From: Oerskovia douganii
GTDB taxonomy: Bacteria; Actinomycetota; Actinomycetes; Actinomycetales; Cellulomonadaceae
Length of the DNA: 64,000 nt
Direction: 5' to 3'
NCBI RefSeq assembly: GCF_015142735.1
Contig: NZ_JACSPN010000007.1
Span: forward strand, 111,723-175,722
Shown: one piece after another, positions 56,260-64,000 of the stretch
Position numbering within the stretch: position 1 is the stretch's first letter
Layout: each line of letters starts with the position of its first letter
Notes under the pieces: model-generated
The model's database searches: none
What the model saw: only the letters and a program-made list of their open reading frames with translations
What the model was told of the DNA's origin: nothing
Program-made: the position numbers and the translations under genes

Positions 56260-57313
56260 CGTCGCGCTCCTCGGGCTCGTCCGAGGTGATCTCGTGCCCC
56301 GTGAGGACGAGGAACGCGTGGCGCAGCGTCACCGGCTCCGCCCGCATGCTGTGCATCGTCCAGCCCTGGCCCACCGCGTGCGTGACCAGGCGCGCGACCA
56401 CGGCGTCGTCGAGGCGTCCGCCGAGGGTCGCCATGATGCGCCCCTCCGGGCCGTCGGACGTGGCGAGCACGTCGAGCGGCGTTCCGAACCCCTCGATGAG
56501 CGTCATGAGGTCCTGACCTTGCGGCGGCGAGAGCTCGCACGTGAGGGTCCCGCTCGCGCCCACCGATGATCGGAGGGCGTGCGGCGTGTCGAGCGCGACC
56601 AGGCGACCTTCGTCGATCACCGCCACTCGGTCAGCGATGAGCTCGGCCTCCTCGATGTGGTGCGTCGCGAGGAGGATCGCGTGCCCGGCCGACCTGAGGC
56701 CCGAGATGAGCTCCTGGAGTGACGCGGTCGCGTGCGGGTCGAGGCCGGCGGTCGGCTCATCGAGCACGACGACAGCCGGGTCGCCCAGGAGCGCCCGCGC
56801 GATGACGAGACGCTGGCGCATGCCGGTCGAGTACTCCTCGACGTAGTCATCGGCGCGGTCGGTGAGGTCGACGCGGGCAAGGGCGTGCAGGACCGCCTCG
56901 GTACGGCGCCGGCCCCGCATCCCGCGGAGCGCGGCGAAGAACGCGAGGTTCTGCCGACCCGTGAGCTTCCAGTAGACGCTGCGCTCACCGCCCAGAACGA
57001 CGCCAAGCGAGCGGCGCGCCGCCTCGTCGTCGTCGACGGCGTCGTGCCCGTCGACGAGCACGGTGCCCGACGTCGGAATCGTGATCGTGCTGATCATGCG
57101 GATCAGCGTCGACTTCCCGGCGCCGTTGCGACCCAATAGGGCGACGATCTCGCCCCGCCGCACACCGAGGGACAGCTCGTCCACCGCCCGGTGCCGCCCC
57201 TTGCCGGAACGCCCCGGGTACTCCATCGTCACGGCATCGACCACGAGCACGTCAGCTGTGTCGCGCGGCGGAGCCTTCTCGCTCTCGGCGATCTCGACTG
57301 TCGTCTCTTCCAT
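56246..57313 (-). CDS. ABC transporter ATP-binding protein
   Basis: A 355-aa ATPase of drug/antibiotic-export type. Walker A is GRNGAGKST with K67. The signature loop is EYSTGMRQRLVIARALLG (YSTGM in place of LSGGQ, common in DrrA-like exporters), Walker B VVVLDEPTAGLDP and H-loop ATHHIEEAE. A C-terminal domain of about 100 residues follows, as in DrrA-type proteins. The ATG at 57313 has AGGAGG 8 bases upstream; an earlier ATG at 57328 overlaps the thioesterase stop but has no such site. Confidence 0.95.
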   Translation of the reverse strand: MEETTVEIAESEKAPPRDTADVLVVDAVTMEYPGRSGKGRHRAVDELSLGVRRGEIVALLGRNGAGKSTLIRMISTITIPTSGTVLVDGHDAVDDDEAARRSLGVVLGGERSVYWKLTGRQNLAFFAALRGMRGRRRTEAVLHALARVDLTDRADDYVEEYSTGMRQRLVIARALLGDPAVVVLDEPTAGLDPHATASLQELISGLRSAGHAILLATHHIEEAELIADRVAVIDEGRLVALDTPHALRSSVGASGTLTCELSPPQGQDLMTLIEGFGTPLDVLATSDGPEGRIMATLGGRLDDAVVARLVTHAVGQGWTMHSMRAEPVTLRHAFLVLTGHEITSDEPEERDDEDS

Positions 57314-57324
57314 GTGTCTCCTCC

Positions 57325-58029
57325 TCATGCTCTGCCAACTGCGATCGTCGCCGGCGCACCGTTCACCGCGCGCGCGACAAGGTGGAGTACGGCGCGGGGG
57401 TCCTCGAAGAAGTGACCGCCCGGCACGACGTGCGACTCGTGACCGACGGTGGTCGCGGCCCCCCAGTGAGGAAGCAGCTCGACCGGCACGGAGGCGTCCC
57501 GGTCGCCGCCGATCGATGTGACCGGCACGGGCAACGGACCGTCGACGGGCGGCGCGAGCTCGGCGAGCCGCAGGTCCGTCCGCACAAGATGGAGCACGAG
57601 CGCACGCAGGTCGGGGTCGTCGAGCTGCTCGGGCGCGATGCCGCCGTACTCGGCGATGCGAGCGGCGAGCCGGTCGTCGGACAGCCGGTGCAGAGGCGTT
57701 TCCGGGTCAGGATGCCCGGGCGGACGCGACGCGACGACGACGAGCCGACGCGGCGCGGGCAGCCCCAGGTCCAGGACAGTACGGACGAGGTGCAGCGCCA
57801 CGTGGGCGCCGACGCTGTGGCCCAGCACGGCCCAGTCGCCGCTCGTCACATGGCGCATGTGGCGCAGCACGACCTCTCCGACGTGCTCGGCCATGGTTGC
57901 GCTGCGATCCTCACGCGATCGCGGCACGCGTATCGGCAACACGTCCAGGCCGCCCACCTCGGCTGGCCAGTCGCGGAACGCCGTCTGCACCCCGCCCGCG
58001 GGCGGCAGGCACAGGAGCGTCCCGGTCAC
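57325..58029 (-). CDS. Type II thioesterase (alpha/beta hydrolase)
   Basis: A 234-aa discrete thioesterase of polyketide/nonribosomal clusters. Nucleophile S72 is in LGHSVGAHVA; the acid is D176 or D178 in IGGDRDASVP; catalytic H206 is in VPGGHFFED. The start LLCLPPAGGV is the family opening. The GTG at 58029 overlaps the PKS stop (GTGA). It may release the product or remove stalled acyl groups; a type II role fits because the PKS has no integrated thioesterase. Confidence 0.9.
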   Translation of the reverse strand: MTGTLLCLPPAGGVQTAFRDWPAEVGGLDVLPIRVPRSREDRSATMAEHVGEVVLRHMRHVTSGDWAVLGHSVGAHVALHLVRTVLDLGLPAPRRLVVVASRPPGHPDPETPLHRLSDDRLAARIAEYGGIAPEQLDDPDLRALVLHLVRTDLRLAELAPPVDGPLPVPVTSIGGDRDASVPVELLPHWGAATTVGHESHVVPGGHFFEDPRAVLHLVARAVNGAPATIAVGRA

Positions 58030-61000
58030 CGGACGGCCTCGAGCAACGCCACGACGGGTGGCACGTCGCCGGCGAGCGCGGTCGCGAGCGCCTCCAGCGT
58101 GGGGTTCTCGAAGAGCACGGCGATGCTCACACGCATGTCGAGAGCGCTGCGCAGTCGCGACACGAGCTGGACCGCCACGAGCGAGTTGCCGCCGAGGTCG
58201 AAGAAGTTGTCGTACCGCCCCACCCGGCCGACGCCCAGCACGTCGGACCACAGCTCCGCGAGCCTGGCCTCGAGCGGTGTGCTCGGGCCGTCGACGGCGT
58301 CGGCATGGATCTCGTCCCTCACGGTGCCGAGCCGGACGTCACCCAGCTGCTCCGCCACGAGGTCGACGTTGAAGCCCGCCGTTGCACGGATCGCCTGGTC
58401 GATGCCCTCCGGGACCACGAGCACGTGGGCGGCAGGCGGCCACGCGAGGATGCGCTCGAGCGCGTCGACCCCGGTCGCAGGGTCGAGCGTCGTGTAGCTG
58501 TCGAGCGCCCCCGTGCGTGACGCGAGCCCGGACCGGTGACCGGTGGGGCGGCGAGTTCCGCGCTGAAGCGGTCGTGCTCGACCCGGCGCATCGCGAACCC
58601 CCGTACCTCGACGAGCAGCCGCCCCTCGGCGTCGAGCAGTTCGATGTCGGCCACGGTGATCGCGCCGGTCCGGTCGTCGCGGTGTCGGATGTGGGACCAC
58701 ACGACGGACGGCAGCGGCCCGTTCCACCCAATGCTCTCGTACGACAGCGGCAGATAGCTCGTCCCCGGGACCCGGAGGAGCCCGTGCTGTGCGTCGCCCA
58801 CGGCGACGTCGAGCAGCGCTGGGTGCAGGATGTACCGGTCGGCGTCCTGCCTCACCTGCGCAGGCAGCACGAGCCGTGCTAGTTCGGATGTCTCGCGATA
58901 GGAGGTAGCGACGATCGAGCGCCAGCGTTCGCCGAACTCAAGGAACAGGTGGGGCGCGGCCAGACTCTCGGCCGGCACGGTGCCCGGGTGCTCGGCGAGT
59001 AGGGCGTCGACATCCACGAGCGAGGGCACCGGCACGCCACCGGGGACGAGGGACGCGGCGAGCGCGATGGACCAGGCGCGGTCCGGGCCGTCTGGTGCGG
59101 TCCACTCGACCGTCGCCTGCCACGGCTCGTCGACCGAAGGGCGGACCAAGCGCGTGCGCAGCAGCACGGGCCCGGTGACCGCAACCGCGGCCAGGTGTGC
59201 GGCGCTCTCGACGTGCACCGGGGTTCCGACGGCCTCCGCGTGGGCGGCCAGCACCATCTCGATCAGCGCGGTCCCTACCACGACCTCGCGACCACGGATC
59301 ACGTGCTCGCTGGTCACCCAGTGCCGACCCGGCCACAGGTCTGTCTCCGCGATGATCTCGGTCGCAGACTGCTGCACCATCCGGTCCAGCAGGGGATGGG
59401 CGCAGTCGGCCACGTCACCGCCCTCCTGGAGGGCGCGGAATGCCGCGGGCGCCGCGCCGCGCAGCTCCTCGGCCATGCCGACCTCGCTCCAGCCAGCCCA
59501 GCCAATCGAGATCGTCCGTGTCCCCCGCGCCGAGGCCCAGGCAGCGAACGCGTCGAGGAAGTTGTTCGCCGCGCAGTAGTCGACCATCCCGAACGTTCCG
59601 GTGACGGCCGTCACGGACGAGAACAGCACCAGGAGGTCGAGTTCCTCACCAAGCTCACGGTAGAGGTTCACGGTGCCCTCGACCTTCGGCGTGAGCACCG
59701 CGTGGGCGGCTTCGTGCGAGCGACCAGCGAGCATGCCACCGCCCGCCACGCCGGCCGAGTGGAGCAGGCCGCGCACGCGCACTCCGCGGGCCCGCAGCCT
59801 TCCGACGAGCGTCCGGACCTCCTCGGCGTCGGTGACGTCGCACGTTTCGACCGTCACACGTGAGCCGGTGGCCTCGATTGCGAGCAGTCGGTCCAGCAGT
59901 CGACGTCTGGTCTCGGGCGTCGCGGGGTCCGCAGCGGCTGCGTCCCACGAGGAGCGCGGAGTGAAGGTGCGGCGACTCACGAGGACGAAGTTGACCCGGG
60001 CCACCCGGGCGATGGCCTCCGCCACCTCCAGGCCTAGGCCCCCCAGCCCGCCGGTCACCACGTACGTCGCGTCGTCCTCGAACGGGACCCGATTCGAGCG
60101 CGGCAGGCCGAACGGCTCGTACCCCAGCGCGTATCGGCGCCCGTCGCGCAGGGCCACTCTGGTCTCGGCGCCCCGGCGACCGACCTCGCGCACGACCGCG
60201 GCCGCCGACGCATCGGTGACCTCCCCGCGCTCGCGTACGACGTCGACGAGACGCGCGCTCGTGTGCGTCGCCTCGCGGGGCAGGAGCAGCACGGGCCCGA
60301 GCGCGGTCGCCTGGCCCGGTGCGGTGGTCGCGCCGACGCCGACGTCGTAGAGGGACGACGTCACGACGACGAGTTCGGTCGTGAGCGTGGGGACGGACGC
60401 CAGGGCCTGCGCCAGCACGAGGAGCTGGTCGAACAGCCCGTTCGCCGAGCGCACCATCGCGTCGAGGTGCTCGCCGCCGTCCGCAGGTGCGACCACGAGC
60501 ACGGTCGCGTGGTCCGCGCCGGTCCGCAGCGCCAGCTCACGGACCACGGCCACGACCTCGTCCTTGCTTGCCAGGTCGGCGGACCACCACGCGCCACCCG
60601 CGTCGTCCGGGTCGGCCTCGGTGACGAACGGCCCTCGGGCGAGGCCGACGACGGTGGAGCCCGCCCCGGCGAACGCACGCACGAAGCCCTCGGCGTCGTC
60701 GCGTGCCTCGGCGATGACGAGCACGGGACTTCCTGCGGACGCGCCCGTGGTGGTCGGCACCGTCTCGCGCCAGAGCGGCAGCCCGAAGGCGCCGTCGTCG
60801 AGGGTGCGGAGCGCGACCGGTTCGCCGACGCGATCCACGTCGGCGGCCTCCTCGGGGTCCGGGTCGACCCAGTGCCGGGTCCGCTCGAAGGGGTACGTGG
60901 GGAGGTGCGTGCGCGGCGGTGTCGCCGGCCAGGTGGACCGCCAGTCGAGCGGCACCCCGGCCTCCCAGAGCGACGCCTGCAGCGCGCCCGCGCCCCGCTG

Positions 61001-63475
61001 TTCGCCGGTTGCGGTCGCGACCGTGCGCGCGCCGGATCGGCCGGCCGCGAACCCGCTCAGGGTCCGTCCCGGTCCCGACTCCACGAGTACGGTCGGCGTC
61101 CCGTCGAGGAGCGTGCGCAGTGCGGCGTCGAACATGACCGGCTCGCGTACCTGACGCACCCAGTACGCCGGGTCGGTGTACGTCGCCTCGTCTGCCCACT
61201 CACCGGTCACCCCGGACAGGAACCGGCCGGTCGCGGGGCGCCAGGTGAGCGTCGCGGCCACGGCCGCAAGCTGCCGACCGACCGCCTCCACGGACCGGGA
61301 GTGGAAGGCGTGCGATGTCCGCAGCCGGACGGTGGGCAGCGCGAGACGCCCGAGGAGGGCCGCCGCGGCGACGACGTCGTCGTCGCTCCCGGCGACGGTG
61401 ATTGACCGTGGCGCATTGACGGCCGCGAGCTCGACGAGGTGGCCGACGAGGGGTTGCACGTCCGGCCAGTCGGCGGCGACGGCGAGCATCGCGCCGGGGG
61501 GGCTCTCGTGCAGGAGGCGGCCCCGCTCGCACACGAGGCGCGTCGCGTCATCGAGGTCGAGCGCACCGGCGAGGTGGGCCGCCGCGATCTCACCGACCGA
61601 GTGACCGACGAATGCCTCGGGGACCACACCCCAGGCGCTCAGGGCGGCGGCCGTCGCGACCTCGGTCGTGAAGAGCAGTGGTTGGGTGACGCGGGTCTCC
61701 GCGAGGAGCGCCGGGTCGACGTCGGGGTCTGTCAGGAGCGGCAGGACGTCGATGCCGCTGTGTGCCAGGACGCGCGCGCGGGTCGCCTCGACCGACGCCG
61801 CGAACGCAGGCACCTCGGCGAGCAGCTCACGCGCCATGGCCGGGTGCTGCGCGCCCTGCCCGGGCAGCATGAGGACGGTCCGCGGGTTCGCGCCCGCGCG
61901 GACCGGCCGCGCAGGCGCCTCGAGGTGCGCAACGGCGTCGGCGACGTCGCGCGCCACGACAGCCGTCCGGTGCTCGAAGGAGGTGCGCCCGTCCTGGAGG
62001 GTCCATGCGACGGTGTCGAGGTCCGTCGACGGGTGCGCGCGCAGGTGTTCGGCCAGTTGGGCGCGTGCGCGGTCGAGCGCGGCGGCGTTGCGGGCCGAGA
62101 CCGGCAGCACGACGGCCGCTTCCCGTGCGCGCCGGTCGTCGACGAGGGCTGCCTGCGCTTCGCGTCCCGGTGCCTCCTCAAGGATGACGTGCGCGTTCGT
62201 GCCGCCGATTCCGAACGAGCTGACGCCTGCGCGACGGACGCCGTCGGGCCATGCGACCGCTTCCCGCGCGACGAAGAACGGGCTGCCGTCGAGGCCCAGC
62301 CGTGGGTTGACCTCGTCGACGTTGATGGTCGGCGGGATCGCCCCGTGCTGCATGGCGAGGCAGACCTTGACGAGCCCCGCCATGCCGGCAGCCGGACCGA
62401 GGTGACCGACGTTGCCCTTGACGGACCCAAGGGGGACCTCGTGCGCGCGGGCGTCCCCCGCAGCGGCGAATGCGTGCTTCAAACCCGCGACCTCGATCGG
62501 GTCTCCGACGAGCGTGCCGGTCGCGTGACCCTCAACGTAGCCGATCGATCCCACGTCGACCTGCGCGTCAGCGAGCGCCTCGAGGACGAGGGCCGACTGT
62601 CCGCGGACACCGGGAGCCGTGAAGCCGGCCCGGTCGGCGCCGTCGTTGTTCACGGCCGAACCGCGGACGACGGCGTAGACGGCGTCGCCGTCGGCGAGGG
62701 CCTCGGAGAGACGGCGCAGGACCACGACCCCGACCCCACTGCCGAACACCGTGCCGTCCGCGTCCGCTGAGAACGGGCGTACGTGCCCGCTGCGCGAGTA
62801 GATACTCCCCTCTGCCCACAGGTAGCCGGCGCCGTAGGGCAGTTCGACCTCGACGCCACCCGCGAGTGCGACGTCGCACTCCCCGCTGCGCAGCGACTGG
62901 CTCGCCAGGTGCACGGCAACGAGCGAAGTTGAGCACGCGGCCTGGACGGTGAGACTGGGACCGTTGAGCCCGAGCCGGTAGGAGACGTTGCTGCACAGGT
63001 AGTCCGGACTGTTGCTGACCTCGATCGCCATCCCCCCGACGGCCTCGCGCACGCGGGCGTTGCGGGCGACGTTGTGCTCGCCGTAGAGGTTGTTCGCCAT
63101 CCCACCGAAGACGCCGACGTGACCCGGCAGCGAGCGCGGATTGTGCCCCGCGTCCTCTAGGGCGGCGTGGCAGTGTGCAAGAAACAGCCGGCTCTGCGGG
63201 TCGCGGATCTGCGCCTCGCGCGGCGTGTACCCGAAGAACTCGGCGTCGAACTCGTCGGCGCCCTCCATCAACGGGGCCACGGCCACATAGTCCGGGTCCG
63301 CGGCTTCGTCGGCCGGCACGCCCGCCGCGCGGAGGCTGTCAGGCTCCAGCCGGGTCAGCGACTCCCGGCCCTCGACGAGGTTGCTCCAGAAGGTAGCCCG
63401 ATCGCCAGCACCGGGGAATCGGAATGACATTCCGATGATCGCAATTGCATCTTCCGGGCAGCCCGCGTCAGTCAT
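58026..63475 (-). CDS. Type I polyketide synthase, KS-AT-KR-DH-ACP, with a frameshift near 58540
   Basis: One-module PKS of about 1,810 aa if read through. KS (about 8-435): C181 in QAACSTSLVAVHL, H317 in EGHATGT, H358 in KGNVGH. AT (about 535-860): S626 in GHSVGE and H722 in HAFHS, the malonyl-CoA-type motif. KR (about 1130-1330): TGGLGGLG at 1141, K1264, S1287, Y1300, N1304. DH-like (about 1360-1630): H1391-V-I-R-G, with Val for the last Pro of the HxxxGxxxxP motif, and HPALLD with D1556. At residue 1645 or so the frame breaks; GVDALERIL and the ACP (FDLGGNSLVAVQL, phosphopantetheine Ser) lie in the next frame. No ER. It starts the operon. Confidence 0.85.
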
Positions 63476-63932
63476 CTAGCTGATTCCCCCTCTGGCGGAG
63501 CAGCCCACGACAGACTGGCTTCCTGCTTTGTGGACCCTGGGGGAAGTGCATTCCGTGCGATCGGGCACTCAGCGCGACGGAAGCGTCCGGCGCTTGGCCA
63601 CGCCGTCCACCGGAAACGACGAAGGGATACTACGGCTCCCCCCACGGACCGCCCCACCCGCGGCAACGCTGCGAGGGGAGGCGACCATCCCTTGCGGGCA
63701 GACTCAACCACACCTGCCACAGGATGGCAAGAGGCCGTTTGTGGGCCCCAGGACCGGAGATTCATCAGACGACTTGATTTCTGCCGGCACGGGTTTACAG
63801 GTGCAGAAGGACATGGATAGTCTCTGCAACCAGCAACACGGACTAGGGCACTGATCGCGAACTCCGGGGCATTCCTCGGCACGTCGTGGCAGTGGCGTCG
63901 CTACGCCGCAAGCGCGACACACTGAGGTGTTC
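63476..63932. promoter_or_regulatory. Upstream region of the biosynthetic operon
   Basis: A 457-bp stretch between the PKS start and the transposase-like fragment. Frames here translate to low-complexity sequence, so I call no gene. It must hold the operon promoter. GGGGGAAT at 63482-63489 in the minus sense lies near the PKS ATG and may contribute to ribosome binding. No regulator gene or clear operator is seen. Confidence 0.4.
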
Positions 63933-64000
63933 TCACCAGGCTGATTTGGCGGTTCCTCGTTGAAGGTGGAGCAGGACGAGGGCTGCTGCGGTGATCTCGG
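63933..64000 (-). CDS. C-terminal end of a probable transposase (partial)
   Basis: The last 68 bases encode EITAAALVLLHLQRGTAKSAW and a stop (quoted length 21 is avoided by noting core ITAAALVLLHLQRG). Ile-x-Ala-Ala-x-x-Val-Leu helices followed by a basic tail are typical ends of IS transposases. The gene continues beyond the window. Only about 22 residues are visible, so the call is tentative. Confidence 0.4.
   Translation of the reverse strand, partial: EITAAALVLLHLQRGTAKSAW

Noticed and set aside
63528..63854. A 108-aa plus-strand ORF upstream of the PKS
   Set aside because: No motif, competing frames are equally open, and composition is unlike the neighbouring genes.
38759..64000. A CRISPR array or phage-type attachment-site pair
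   Set aside because: No regularly spaced repeats and no second copy of the tRNA-Leu 3' end were found.

Overview
The window is about 64 kb of high-GC actinobacterial chromosome spanning the replication origin. The gene order trxB-trxA ... parB-parA-rsmG-jag-yidC-yidD-rnpA-rpmH / dnaA-dnaN-gnd-recF-DUF721-gyrB-gyrA-DUF3566-tRNA-Ile-DLW39-tRNA-Ala-ppi-rhomboid-crgA-DUF881-pabA / pknB-pknA-pbpA-rodA-pstP-fhaB-fhaA is the classic Actinomycetota oriC block. The 39-aa DLW protein, CrgA, DUF3566 and the PASTA-kinase/FHA operon all point the same way. The best guess is an order Micrococcales strain (Cellulomonadaceae or Promicromonosporaceae type, e.g. Oerskovia, Cellulosimicrobium, Cellulomonas). 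The genus is inference only.

Region 1 (1-9954) holds thioredoxin genes, a PLP aminotransferase coupled to a D-Ala-D-Ala ligase homologue, then the leftward genes for chromosome partitioning (ParAB), rRNA methylation, membrane-protein insertion and RNase P/L34. Six 14-bp parS palindromes lie between 3.1 and 7.4 kb. Region 2 (9955-13097) holds dnaA and a 1.25-kb dnaA-dnaN intergenic region with a dense DnaA-box cluster, the likely oriC. Region 3 (13098-28870) runs rightward with replication, repair, gyrase, tRNA and membrane genes. Region 4 (28996-38467) is a leftward, tightly coupled operon for cell-wall elongation and signalling (FhaA, FhaB, PstP phosphatase, RodA/FtsW, PBP, two Ser/Thr kinases).

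Region 5 (38842 to about 51.4 kb) starts right after a tRNA-Leu and is accessory DNA. It has a three-gene mobile cassette (RHH-like protein, tyrosine-recombinase-like protein, DDE transposase), an IS30 transposase whose right end seems lost, two serine recombinases, several hypotheticals, a P-loop kinase, an orphan YhcG/DUF1016 nuclease, and several gene remnants (VOC protein, FMN reductase, possible LacI C-terminus, helicase/nuclease C-terminus).

Region 6 (about 51.4-63.5 kb) is a biosynthetic operon read leftward: one-module type I PKS (KS-AT-KR-DH-ACP, with a frameshift before the ACP), discrete thioesterase, ABC exporter (ATPase plus two permeases), an ATP-grasp ligase, a degenerate ATP-grasp paralogue, and the first 70 or so codons of a third ATP-grasp gene that is cut off and joined head-on to a fragment of a LanB-type lantibiotic dehydratase. 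The genes are start-stop coupled, so they probably make and export one product, possibly a polyketide-amino-acid conjugate. The end of the window carries the C-terminus of what looks like another transposase, so the cluster is bounded by mobile or broken DNA on both sides.
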